Shown: one piece after another, positions 21,035 to 31,354 of the stretch
Layout: each line of letters opens with the position of its first letter
Numbering within the stretch: position 1 is the first letter of the stretch
DNA from: Ophiocordyceps camponoti-saundersi (nom. inval.)
Lineage: Eukaryota; Ascomycota; Sordariomycetes; Hypocreales; Ophiocordycipitaceae
Length of the DNA: 64,000 nt
Assembly (NCBI GenBank): GCA_003339415.1
Contig: PDHQ01000061.1
Coordinates: 108,666-172,665, forward strand
Direction: 5' to 3'
Notes under the pieces: generated by a model
Seen by the model: the letters and a program-made list of their open reading frames with translations, nothing else
Databases searched by the model: none
Told to the model about the DNA's origin: nothing
Program-made: the position numbers and the translations under genes

Positions 21035-21749
21035 GAGATTTTCTCTCAAAGAAAGGAGGTTAATACTGACTTTGTGTAAGACACAAAAGAGACACGCGCT
21101 GCCGGTCTGAGACACTGCACAGAGCTTCAAGCCAATCGCGGAGCTCCTATTCCACCTCCTCAACGCATGCGGAGAGACGAAGACATGGGAAAGTGCAAAT
21201 AGCATAATCACGTCGTCCTCTAAGTGTACAACGAATGGTGGGGTTTCCCCCCTCTATGTAGGACTAATTCTGGAAGCCCCGCCCCCGGATTCGGGACCCC
21301 TGAGTCGAGAGGAGACTATTTTGCGGGGCTGAACCGCTGTGACGGCGCGGTACGCGATTGGTTGTGTCTGCACACGGCCGTTTTCGGTTCGCCGTCGTGG
21401 GAAGATGCGACTGCGAAGCTACGAAGGAGTGACTGCACAGTGGTAGCTATGTGACTGTAGATGACTTGGTGAGAAAGGTACTCGTTTGAACAGGGTAGGT
21501 ATCTCGGTCGATCAAGTGATGAAGCACCTATTAAATATCTACTAGGACGAAGGCAGAGGATAGGTAGATAGATAGGTAGGTACCTAGGTATGTGCATATG
21601 GAAACGGTTCATCACATACCACCTACATAAGGTAACTCAACCAATGTGAATAACATCAATCAAGTGCCCAGCTGTGACCAAGAAGAAAAAAACGATGACA
21701 GAAACTCCTCCATAGCCCATGAAGAAAAAACCCCCTCCCATCAGCAATC

Positions 21750-23013
21750 ATGGCTCACAAAATCGACCCGCGATTCATCCCGTTGGCCATCCTCCCGCCG
21801 ACGACCATCCTCCTCCTCCTCCTGCTCCCATCCCACGTCGGCTGCGCCCTCGCCGCCTTCGGCTCCGTCATCTGGGTCACGCTCGCATCCGTCGTCCTCA
21901 GCAGAGCGGCGCTGAACCCCGCGCCCGCCGTTCCGTGTCGCGGTCGTTGGGACCGTGAGCTTGTTGTCGTCACGGGTGGAGCTGGCGGTATAGGCTACGA
22001 GCTTGTTCGTAAGCTCGAGAACTTGGGGGCTTCTGTTGTCGTGCTCGATACGAGGCCGTCTGAGTTTCCTCTCGGTTCGTGTTTCCGATATCATCTCTGA
22101 TGCTCCTCGTCACTGTCCTTCTCCATCTTGGTCTCCTGCTAACATGTGTATTTACTCCCTTGCCTCTCTTTAGGCGAACGCTCCATCTTCATTCAAACCG
22201 ATGTATCAGATCGCGCCTCCGTCGAAGCCGCCCGCGATGCCATCGTCGCCCGTCTTGGATGCTCGCCCACAGCCCTCATCGCAAACGCCGGCGTCCTGAG
22301 AGGCGCCGGCGACACGCTCCTAGACATAGCCGAGGACGACTTGCGATCGACCCTGGATGTCAATCTGCTCGGCGTCCTCTTCTGCGTCCAGGCGTTCATG
22401 CCCGCCATGGTGGCGGCCGATAGGGGCCATGTAATCGTCGCCTCGTCTGTTGCGGCCCTATCGCCCGCCGCCGGCGTCGTCGCCTACGCTGCCAGCAAGG
22501 CGGCTCTGACCTGTGCCGTCCAGGGCCTGCAGACTGAGTTGAAACATCGGCTCGGGAACCCGGCCGTCAAGATCAGCGCCGTCTTTCCCGCTGCCGTGCG
22601 GACGCCCATGTTCGCCATGCTGGACCTGCCCGTGCCCGAGGCCATCATGCCCTTACTGGAGCCGGGTCAGGTTGCCAATCGGATGGTGCAGATTCTGGCT
22701 GATGGCGAGAGGTGCGTCTTTCCGTCATTCACTTCTTGCTTGCTTATCATGCTTCATATACTGACATGGTGATGATGCTTTTAGTGACATGGTCATGATG
22801 CCAACCATGGCTTCCACCAGCAGTTGGATTCCGGCGATGCCGCACTGGGTGAGAGTCGCTATACAAGACGCTGGCGCCCGCGGCACTGCGAGGTTGGCGG
22901 CAGCCGCAGCAAAGAGCCGAGTTATTGGGCAAGGGGGAGAAGGAGGCTGCGATGACAGTGAGGCGCAGAGGCCGGGGAAAGGGGGGGACAGAGTGATCAA
23001 CATTGCGCTGTAG
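21750..23013 (+). CDS. Membrane-anchored short-chain dehydrogenase/reductase
   Basis: The predicted protein is 363 aa from exons 21750-22074, 22174-22711 and 22785-23013; phases 1 and 2 are kept at the junctions. An N-terminal hydrophobic segment (about residues 9-52) probably anchors it. The classical SDR signatures follow: cofactor motif TGGAGGIG (75-82), Asp100 after the second strand (suggesting NAD(H) preference), NAG at 146-148, Ser199/200 (VASS) and YAASK with Tyr213 and Lys217. The architecture resembles retinol/17-beta-hydroxysteroid dehydrogenase-type lipid SDRs that sit on ER or lipid droplets. The substrate is unknown. The tail from residue about 320 is Ala/Gly-rich. Confidence 0.88.
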
Positions 23014-23157
23014 CCTGGCCTCATTCGTCATTATATTGAACGCCTTGCGGCGTGAAGAATATTATACATACGCTTGGTATCGCGTGTATAAGACATTATC
23101 ATTACTTGTAGCCTCCACCTCCCCAGGGACCAGCCCTACCTCACACAGTCTTTGATG

Positions 23158-24416
23158 TCACACTTCTGCAGTCTCCAAGTCTCGCTTCTTGGGGTTCGCC
23201 GCCTCGACATCGACCAGATCATCATCGTCCTCGATGGGCCGAACAATCGTCTCTTCCGAGCCCATTGACATCGCCAGCGACGGCGCAGGCGCCGGCTGCA
23301 GCTTGATAGGAGCCTTAATGTCATTTCGGCCTCGCCGCAACCGCTGACGCGTCCAGGGGAAGAGCACGGGAATGTTGGAGATGACGATGGCTACGAAGGA
23401 CTCGCGGTACGACCACTGGCCTACAAAAGCCGTGTTCTCAGACTTGTTGGCCAGAATGAGGCCGCAGCGGGCGGTGCCGACGGCCATGGTGATGACGAGG
23501 CAGGCCACGAACATGGTTGCCAGAATTCCCTTGTCGAGCTTGGAGATGCGCGCGCCCCAGACGATCTGGACAAAGGAGTGTGTCAGAGTTGAGCAACGAC
23601 GAGAATGAAGAGGGAGAGTAGAAGCAACTCTGAGAACTAACGGGCAGCGGAATCGATATGATATAAATGTCAGTTGAGAGGTTGGCCACGGCCGCGACGA
23701 TGGACTGGACCTTGGAGACAGCAGGGTGGCAGGTGTCTGCAGTGAAATCAGTACAACGACACTCGTATGGGAACTCCGCGCAAAACAAGACTCACCTCCC
23801 GGGTCCGGGTTTATCTGCCAGTTCCTATCTATCGGCCGACAGGCAAAGATAATGACGAAGATGACGATGAGATAGGTCGTGGCGCAGAGAGCCATTCCCG
23901 CATTAATCTTTTGCCTGATACTGCCGGGGCGCTCCCCGAACCGGCGATACATCACCAACCAGCAGAATTTGAGCGCCCATAGCAACGAAACATAAATAAC
24001 CCAACCAGTCATGTGCAGCTGCGAGCCGCGGACGCGCAGGTGAAACTCTTCGCTATCGGGATCCAGCTGTGTTCGTTCCTCGGGAGTCATGCTTCCGCGA
24101 TTCGTCAGGGAGAGAAGCAAGAATAGGGCCAGGGTGGATAAAGCTCACTCATTATTTGCCAAGTTCTTCGTCTCCGTCTCGATCACTTGAGCCAGAATAA
24201 CGACTGCCAAGAACAGCGGCTGTCATCGGACAAGGCATGTCAGTCAATGGACAACCCGGACCGTGGGGGGAAGGCAAAACGTACAATCGTTAGGGCGATC
24301 AGATGGTCATCTAGATGAAAACCGCTCTGTCCCTGACTGTGAAGGCGCGCATACAGCCTCAGCAGAACCAGCGCTGCGCTGATGGCGAAATACACCCATG
24401 CCTCCTCGCCTGCCAT
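23158..24416 (-). CDS. SAT4/rhodopsin-like fungal integral membrane protein
   Basis: The predicted protein is 333 aa from five exons: 24416-24285, 24219-24149, 24091-23796, 23736-23642 and 23565-23158. Every junction keeps phase. It matches the fungal 'rhodopsin domain' (SAT4/PTH11-like) family: RLYARLH near the first helix, LDDHLIALTI, a SEEFHLRVRGSQL loop before the next helix, FACRPIDRNWQINPD, DTCHP, NLSTDIYIISIPLP followed by a basic segment, then FVAIVISNIPVLFPW and a cytosolic acidic tail. About seven helices are expected, though the N terminus is short. Proposed family roles include surface sensing and signalling, but most members are uncharacterised. The start Met could lie further upstream if another exon exists. 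Confidence 0.8.
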
Positions 24417-25845
24417 CGCATCGGAATCGACTCCACGACAGAGGAAGAGACAAAAGTCTTGGCCAAATTAGATGAGAAGAGAAAAGAAAAGAACAGAAAA
24501 AAGAAAGAGAAAGAGACAGACGAAGCGAAAGACAAGACGACAGGCACGTCCTGCGGCCGTGCGTCGAAGAGCAGGGCGGGAGAGACGAGATGTTATTCTC
24601 CAGTCGAGGAAAGGGGAAGGGCTGAGCATGGTACCACGCCGACCGTCACGTCTCGCCTGCTGTTGTCTTGGCTCGTTTCAACTAAGGCTGTCGATGGCAC
24701 CGTGATAGCCGCCTGTCCGTGCCATCACGAGCTCATCTATCCAAGAGTTGGGCTGAGCTGTACTGTATTCAGTTTAAGCTTACTGCTGACAGCGGGCGGC
24801 GGGCAGCGACACCAAGTCGTTTGCAGTTTAGGCCGATGCCGAAACCCTCGTGAGTCTGCCGATCGAGCACCGGAGACACTGTTTGGCAGATACCCCGGGT
24901 TCAGGGTTCCCCGGACTGATGGCCGCCCCATCTCGTCGCCTTCGAGTTTGATCGTCGCGGGTGAAAGAGTTGAAGGCTTGCGAGATGGGCGATAGAGCCT
25001 GCCACACTCCGATCTCTCCTGTTTTGCACGCCCCGGCCAAGACTTCATCCGCCGACTGTCTATGAGATAGAGAGATGCGACGCTTTCGCTCATCTTCCGT
25101 CTTGACTGACCCTGTCGAGTTTCAGTCGGCTCTGAAGTCTATCTTGGCGTGTCTATGGACGCCCAAAGAGGAGATAGGATGCATTCTCCAGCAGGATAGA
25201 CGGACAGAACCCTTGTCCCGTAAGATTCTAAAGAGCTTTTCCGTTTGGATCCTGAGATCTTGAGAAGCGCTTCGAGGGCTTCTTGGTCTTAGCAAGAAAC
25301 ACAAACCGTACGAGACCAGGTCTGCTCCGTTCGCCGTCTTCCTCTGTCGATTGCTCGGAGGCATTTCATGGGGAGCTCGGGTGACAAGACCCCTTGCTTT
25401 CCAAGGAGGTCACGATTCTGGCTAAGACTGGAGTCATCAGAATCAGAGCGAGTATTGAATAAACAGTCGCAATGAATTGTCATCAAAGTATCCTTAGACC
25501 GAGGTCGGTGCATCTCCAAGAGAGGAGAGGTGTGAATCTTTACTAACCCAACGATGCGTGACAAATAAGGGTCATAGTTAACGTGCCTTTGACTTTACGT
25601 AAGAAGCTCGTAATCATTTAGCTGCCTCCGAAATTGACGGGTAGCACTTCCCGTCACATGATCTTCAGCGTGAGCACCTCGAGCTCCAGAGATTTCAAGC
25701 TGGACATAGCTTCATTGCCCTTTGAGAAGCCCCTCTTTCCACCAATTGTCCCTCCGAAACACACGCACTCAACGCTACTTCGGCGAGCTGAGCGGGTACA
25801 ACTGCCGGCTGGTCTCCCGGAGCCATGCTTCCCTGAGCCGGCCGA
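24417..25845. other. Divergent intergenic region upstream of cox10
   Basis: This 1.4-kb region lies between the SAT4-like gene start and cox10. It includes an A/G-rich tract (24470-24545). The open frames (one of 226 codons on the plus strand from 24315) run through this tract and the antisense of the neighbouring exon and look non-coding. I see no RNA gene. Confidence 0.45.
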
Positions 25846-27267
25846 ATGCCGCCGCCGCGCTTCTCGGTCCAGCTTCGTCCCCGGCCCGTCCCGGGGCCCT
25901 GCCGGGGCGGGCCATCATCCTGGCTGGCCGCCTGCTCGCCTTCAGCCCGGCAGAGCCCGTTTTTCTTCTCCAACAGGCTCTTTGCGCCGTCCGCTTGCCT
26001 CAATGCCGTCGTCCGGCCCGTCGCCGCTGCCGCTACTGCCGCCGCCGCCGTCTCTGACCCCGGCCCCCATCGCCGGCGACAGATGGCCCGGCGAGAGCGC
26101 GTTCTCGCCGCCGCCGCCTCAGGCTCCTCTGAGTTGCCCGCAAACGCTTCCTCGACACTCACCGGCGTCGCTGCCGCCCAGCCGCCTCGCTCGCTGCGCC
26201 GCCTGCTGTCGTCCCTGCTCTCGCTGTCGAAGCCGCGGCTGACGGTGCTCGTGGTGCTGACCGCCATGGCGCCTTACGCCCTCTACCCGATGCCCGAGAT
26301 GCTTTCGCCCGTCATGACGGAGACACCCAGCCTCAGCCCGGTAACGCTCCTCTTCCTCACCACCGGTACCGCCCTCTGTTGCGCCAGCGCAAACGCCCTC
26401 AACATGATGTACGAGCCCTCGACCGACGTTAAGATGTCGCGCACGCGTAACCGGCCACTGGTGCGCAAACTGCTTTCGACCCGCACCGCCGGCCTCTTCG
26501 CCGCCACCGCCGCGGCCGCCGGCGTGGCCGCTCTGTATTTGGGCGTAAATCCGACAGTGGCTTGTCTCGGCCTGGCCAACATTGCCCTCTACGCTGGCGT
26601 CTACACGCCCCTGAAAGCCGTGACCTCACTCAACACGTGGGCCGGCGCCGTCGTTGGCGGTATCCCCCCGCTCATGGGCTGGGCGGCGGCGGCGGGCGAG
26701 GCTGCGACGGGCGACGGCTCCTGGCGCGAGCTCCTCTTCGCCGCCGACAGTTCTTCTGCCGGTGGCTGGCTGTTGGCTGCCTTGCTCTTCGCCTGGCAGT
26801 TCCCGCACTTCATGGCCCTGAGCTGGCCCATCCGCGATGAGTATCGCGCCGCTGGCTTGCGCATGCTGGCATGGACGAACCCCGCGCGCAACGCGCGTGT
26901 CGCTCTGCGCTATAGCCTTGCCTCGATTCCCATCTGCCTGGGTTTGTGTGTCACCAGCGTAACATCGTGGTACTTTGCCGTCACTAGCATGCCCGTCAAC
27001 CTCTGGCTCGTCCGCGAGGCCGTGCGTTTCTGGAAGCACCAGGGCCACGCGGGGAGTGCGAGGGGCCTTTTCTGGGCTAGCGTCTGGCATCTGCCCGTCG
27101 TCATGATGCTGGCTCTTTTACACAAGAAGGGAATGTGGAGTAGGGCGTGGAAGAGTGCGTTTGGAACCGACGACGGTGTGTGGGAGGACGATGACGACGA
27201 GCTGCCTGAGATGGTTGCCATGACGGCTGCGGGCACTACCGGGAAAAAGACCGGCACCTGGTCATGA
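25846..27267 (+). CDS. cox10: Protoheme IX farnesyltransferase (heme O synthase), mitochondrial
   Basis: The 473-aa protein belongs to the UbiA prenyltransferase superfamily. The family reaction attaches a farnesyl group to heme b to make heme O for cytochrome c oxidase, in the inner mitochondrial membrane. The Arg/Ala/Ser-rich residues 1-115 form a mitochondrial presequence. The core starts SLSKPRLTVLVVLTAMAPYAL at about 126. The first Asp-rich loop is N186 to L205 (with D194-V-K-M-S-R-T and NRPL), the second is near FPHFMALSWPIRDEYRAAG. The helix block GVYTPLKAVTSLNTWAGAVVGGIPPLMGW is characteristic. No introns. The acidic C-terminal tail is not part of the core. Confidence 0.96.
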   Translation: MPPPRFSVQLRPRPVPGPCRGGPSSWLAACSPSARQSPFFFSNRLFAPSACLNAVVRPVAAAATAAAAVSDPGPHRRRQMARRERVLAAAASGSSELPANASSTLTGVAAAQPPRSLRRLLSSLLSLSKPRLTVLVVLTAMAPYALYPMPEMLSPVMTETPSLSPVTLLFLTTGTALCCASANALNMMYEPSTDVKMSRTRNRPLVRKLLSTRTAGLFAATAAAAGVAALYLGVNPTVACLGLANIALYAGVYTPLKAVTSLNTWAGAVVGGIPPLMGWAAAAGEAATGDGSWRELLFAADSSSAGGWLLAALLFAWQFPHFMALSWPIRDEYRAAGLRMLAWTNPARNARVALRYSLASIPICLGLCVTSVTSWYFAVTSMPVNLWLVREAVRFWKHQGHAGSARGLFWASVWHLPVVMMLALLHKKGMWSRAWKSAFGTDDGVWEDDDDELPEMVAMTAAGTTGKKTGTWS

Positions 27268-27531
27268 CGAAGTCCTGAGTTCTTGCGGAAGACGGTTCGA
27301 TCTTAGCAGACACTGATTGGCATCGCTTTCACTGAACAATGCTGCAGAAGCAACGGCCACCTCGATTAACCCTCACAACCCCCGACTTATGTTACAAAGC
27401 GTCGACCGCCAGATCTATCCGTTCCTATTATACATCCGTACATCCCGTCTGGGCTTATGATCTCGTAAGGTCGTCATCATGTGCGTAACAAAGACAAATA
27501 GTGTAGAGAAAAGGAGAGAAGAGAGAAAATC

Positions 27532-28675
27532 TTATCTGCCCGGCCGGTTGATTATGGCGCCGATGCCCATGTCAGGCATGCGCTGACCATCGGTGTACTG
27601 GCCTCGGCTCGGGGCGAAGCGTCGATGGCCGGTGGCGCCGCTGGCGGTTGAGCTGACGCTAGACGAGTATCCGTGGCCGGCGAGGCCGTGTAGCAGGAAG
27701 CCGTTGTTGGCGGACGTCGTCTCAGGGCTGCTGTTGTATGATGCGTCTAGTTCATCAACGGGAGTCAGGGCGATGCCGGAAATGCCGCTATCGTCGTCAT
27801 ACCCTGGGACTTGATGAGAGCTCGTCTCGAGACGGTCGCGGCGCGAGGCGGCTCGGGCGGCGCTCTGGAGGTTCTTGAGGCCGTTGGACATGCACTGGCC
27901 ATAGTTTCAGGGACGAAGACGACGATGGGGGGAAGAGCCATGTCTCTCTACTCACCTTATGTTCGACCACGTTCCACCTCTCGCCCGTACGGGCCGCCAG
28001 TCCGCTCCAGATCTCCCTCCGCATGCTCATATACTCCTTGGCCAGCCGCTGAAGCTTGCGGTGATCCCAGTCCTCGGCACCCCTGCGCTCCATAAGGCGC
28101 TCGTGACGTTTGCGACAAGCATTCGCAGTCTTGGAGGGAAAGTATGCATCCTTGATCTGGCCCCAGTTGAGGCCCTGCATCCGGGCGGCCACGAGCTGCT
28201 GGTCGTTTTGAGGACTCCAGGCGCCTGAGCTGGCGCGGTGTTGGGAGGGGGGCAGGGGGATCTGTTCTGTATAAGAGTCATAGTCTGGCTGGTCTTGGTG
28301 CTGCTGCTGATGTAAGTGGAGTTGAGTCTCAGGCTGAGGTGAGAGCTGAGGTGGTAGCTGGGGTGGTAGCTGGGGTGGTAGCTGAGGGGGGAGTTGAGGA
28401 GGCAGGTGAAGAGGGGGCTGAGGATGATGTTGATGATTATGAGGACGCCGAGAAGATTGCTGATGTTGATGATGATTCGGTCCTGGCTGAGGAGGCAGCG
28501 GCAAGGAAGACGACGAAGATGACGACGGAACCGTATAGTACGAGGCCGGCAGTGTCATCCGTTGCTGGCCGTAGACGGAAGAAGAGGAGGAGGAGGAAGA
28601 AGAGGTGGGGTGAAGCTGGCCGGAATAGTGACTCATGGCTCCGTCGGCATCATGGCTTTGGTGCTTCGGCGCCAT
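27532..28675 (-). CDS. Myb-like DNA-binding protein
   Basis: The predicted protein is 360 aa from exons 28675-27956 and 27894-27532 (phase 0; donor AAG/GTGAGT, acceptor CCAG). The N-terminal 150 residues are low-complexity Ser, Pro, Gln and His, with five or six LPPQ units from a 12-bp tandem repeat (about 28337-28385). A single Myb/SANT-like helix set starts at WSPQNDQQLVAARMQGLNW and continues through IKDAYFPSKTANACRKRHERL; W-x-x-x-N-D-x-x-L and the recognition-helix KT-N-A-CRKRHERL pattern resemble fungal Myb_DNA-bind_6 proteins. A second conserved block follows (LAKEYMSMRREIWSGLAARTGERWNVVEHK). It is probably a nuclear transcription regulator; targets are unknown. Confidence 0.82.
28337..28396. 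repeat. 12-bp tandem repeat in the Myb-like coding region
   Basis: The units have the form GGTGGTAGCTGG on the plus strand and encode repeated Leu-Pro-Pro-Gln on the minus strand. The repeat stays in frame and is expected to vary in copy number between strains. Confidence 0.75.
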
Positions 28676-31354
28676 TCCTGCCGTCTATGTCTACTGAGAT
28701 GAGCGAGGCAGGAGGGCAACGTCATGCAGGATTGCGAGGCACACTCGACGACGGGCTTTCTGCAGGCATCCACAGGGACGGAACGTTTCTTGGATGGGCC
28801 GCCGATAGGGCCCCGGTCTTGAACAGGCAGGCCGGCTATTTGAAGGCAAGGTGCCGCTGAGGGACGAAAGTCGCGGATGAAGAAAGAGTAAGTGAAAGGT
28901 GTGAGCAAGAAGGGGAAAAAAGGAGTAAGGAGATCGAGTCACGATGAAGAAAGAAAGGGAAATGCCGAGGCCGCAAAGCAGGATAGCAAGTTGTTTAAAG
29001 AGGGCGGGAAAGAAACAGCCAACAGCTGCAGAGCCTCCCTATAGATGGCAGAAAGCCGAAACGGAAAAGAAAGGAAACGGCAAGGGAAAGAAAAGGTGAA
29101 ACGAGCACGTCGTCGAACTGGCAAAGAAGAAAGAAGTGATATCAAACTGGGGGGGGGAAGGGGGGAAAGCGGGCGGCTAGCAAAGACGAGGACGGCGGCT
29201 ACGGTAACAGCAGAAAGGCGGCGGGAAAGGAGAAGAGTACGAAGCAAGAAGCGCTTCATGACGCCATGATGTCGAGAAGAAGGAAAAGGGGAGAGAAGAC
29301 GCGCAACTGGCTGTAAATAGTCATGGTTTTGATCTTCCATAACGTACGTCTTTTGTTTAGATTCCAAGGTTAGAAAGCTTTCACACGAGATGGGACATGC
29401 GATGAAGGAGGCCTGGTCAGAGTCAACGGATTCGTAATCAACGATGAAGACGAAGACGAAAGAGACGAAGACGAAAACGACGAAGATGATGGAAGATCAG
29501 TGGAGAGAGAGGGAAGAAGGTAGGCGGCAAGTAACGAAACAGACGCGCGGGAAATGAGGAAGGGATCGATGCGTCGCATGAGCTTTGCAGCGGTTTGAAG
29601 GCGCCCATTGTAGGCGCCGTGGGGTGATCAGACAGGAAGCAATGACTTCCTCAAGCAGAGCGGTCATGTATGATGTTATGTATAACTAAGGGGGCGAGAG
29701 AGTAATGAGGGAGGACGTTGTCGTCCGTGTCCTCCAAGCTGACAAGAAGGATGAGATGCGGCTGAACAGGGATGGCTCATTGGATGGAATAACTACCGGC
29801 CCGGGGGGGGGGGGGGGGAACGAGGCTTTGTCGCCGAGGCGCGCGTCTAATCTGGATGACGTAGGCGAAGGTGTTTTCAGGGGTCTATTTTTGAAACGGC
29901 GCCAGTATTTTGTTCCATTTTTGTTCTTTAGTATTGCTTTGATAAATAATATAGATATAGATACGGATACCTATCTTTGCATTATGGTGCTTCTCTGTGT
30001 GTAACAATTTCTAAATTACAATAAGCGAAGATAGTGATTCTTCTCATTACCAGTGTGTGGCATCTGCTTGAAGGGTGAACCTTTGTGTGGAACGGTAGCT
30101 GGATGCTTATCTATCCTTATCTTGATGCCTTTTACCCCACGTCGTAAATCGCCTCCATAGTAAATACAGTACATACATACATCACGTGGGTTGAGGCTCA
30201 ATTAAGGTCTACGGAAGAGGCTATTGTGGCGGCTTGTCGCATAACCACCCAGCCCAGCATGGTTAATTCAGGTTCAGATATAGCAAATTGAATGCTGAGA
30301 CTATACAAACCGGCATGTTCGTATGTGCTAACGTAGAGATACCTGCAAAATCGATCAAGCACGTGAATGTAAAAAGTCATCGTCTATAGTGTCCACGTTT
30401 CTAAAGCCTCCTCCCTTCCTTCTATACACCCGTCAAGGCTCAAGACCTTGCAATGTCATCTTTGCTTTGTAGGTATGCATGTATGTATATCTGTTAATCT
30501 TAGTACCTAGGTAAGAACTCGCTTACCCGCCCGGCCCCCTTTTCTAGGCATTGACATCTTTTTATAAAAAACCGTCCTATCGATCTCCTCGAGATTACCT
30601 CTTGTGCTTATCCAGATCCACTCCCGACTCGACCGCGGCTCCCTAATAGGCTTATCTCGCCCTTGCATGCAGAATGCGGGGGTGAAATTAGAGCTTATGC
30701 ATATTAGTGCCCGGGTAGTCCGTACTCCGTGGATACTTACTACTCATTGCACGCGGATTTATTCTGCCTCGTGTCTTTCTTCTTGTTTCTTTACGCCGTA
30801 CGGATACATGTTTTTCACTTTTGCTGAAGATTGATTTCATCTTCCACTCTCCCCTCTTACAACACTCAGCTGTATGTAGATGCCTGGAGGCTTATCAAAA
30901 TACGCCTCGGCACATTCTACATCTCTCATCACGATTGCATCCCGTGTCCTTTTGTAAGGATAATGCATGTAGAAATATCTATGTACGGATACATGGAACC
31001 CACTCATAGATACCCTTCATGACGGCGATACCCCCGCTAGTCATCCCGTCTTCCGCGATAACGCTATTCTGCCTCGCTCCCACCTGCTACCTTAGATCAA
31101 TAGATATGTCCGTACTACGGATACATACCTACCTGCCTCCCTGATGTAAGACACCCGAATATCTCTCAGCACTGTCATTGTCGCGCCCCGTATAGCTGCA
31201 CATCGCCCGTCTCTCCTACCCCTCATCCCGGTCCCTGAAGCCCAACCCCTTCCCTTCCTTTCTCTTCCTTTCTCTTTCTTCCCCTTCCTTCCCCTCTCTA
31301 GATGCCATATGCCATTACAACTCTCTCTTCTGCTATACCACTAGATAAGTAACT
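28676..31354. other. Large gene-free intergenic region
   Basis: These 2.7 kb separate the divergent Myb-like and permease genes. The Myb-proximal part (28,880-29,560) is purine-rich on the plus strand, consistent with a long CT-rich leader. A run of 16 G lies at 29803-29818. The 29,900-31,350 part holds many GTACATAC/ATACCTACC simple motifs and CT-rich tracts near the permease start. Open frames are short and without domains, and I found no convincing tRNA or other RNA gene. Confidence 0.5.
29803..29818. repeat. Homopolymer G(16) tract
   Basis: Sixteen consecutive G residues follow GGCCC. The length may be uncertain because of sequencing error, and the run could form a quadruplex. Confidence 0.85.

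Larger units (their letters stand above)
20455..21749. other. Divergent intergenic region with microsatellites
   Basis: This is the upstream region of the minus-strand membrane-protein gene and the plus-strand dehydrogenase. It contains a (GA)n tract at about 20548-20579, GATT and GACT tetranucleotide repeats at 20991-21034, and GGTAG/TAGG simple sequence near 20735-20758 and 21560-21592. No gene, tRNA or other RNA is evident. Confidence 0.5.

Noticed and set aside
24885..24915. Possible tRNA B-box or hairpin (CCCCGGGTTCAGGGTTCCCCGG)
   Set aside because: No matching A-box or cloverleaf arms are visible around it; it is a short imperfect GC-rich repeat.
24315..24995. Plus-strand open frame of 226 codons
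   Set aside because: It overlaps the antisense of the first exon of the SAT4-like gene and a purine-rich tract (Lys/Glu/Arg run). There is no conserved motif, while the minus-strand exon chain keeps phase across five exons.
30500..31350. Possible small gene between the Myb-like and permease genes
   Set aside because: Open frames are at most 76 codons, with no domain, signal peptide or splice-consistent extension; the simple GTAC/CTACC motifs suggest promoter DNA.
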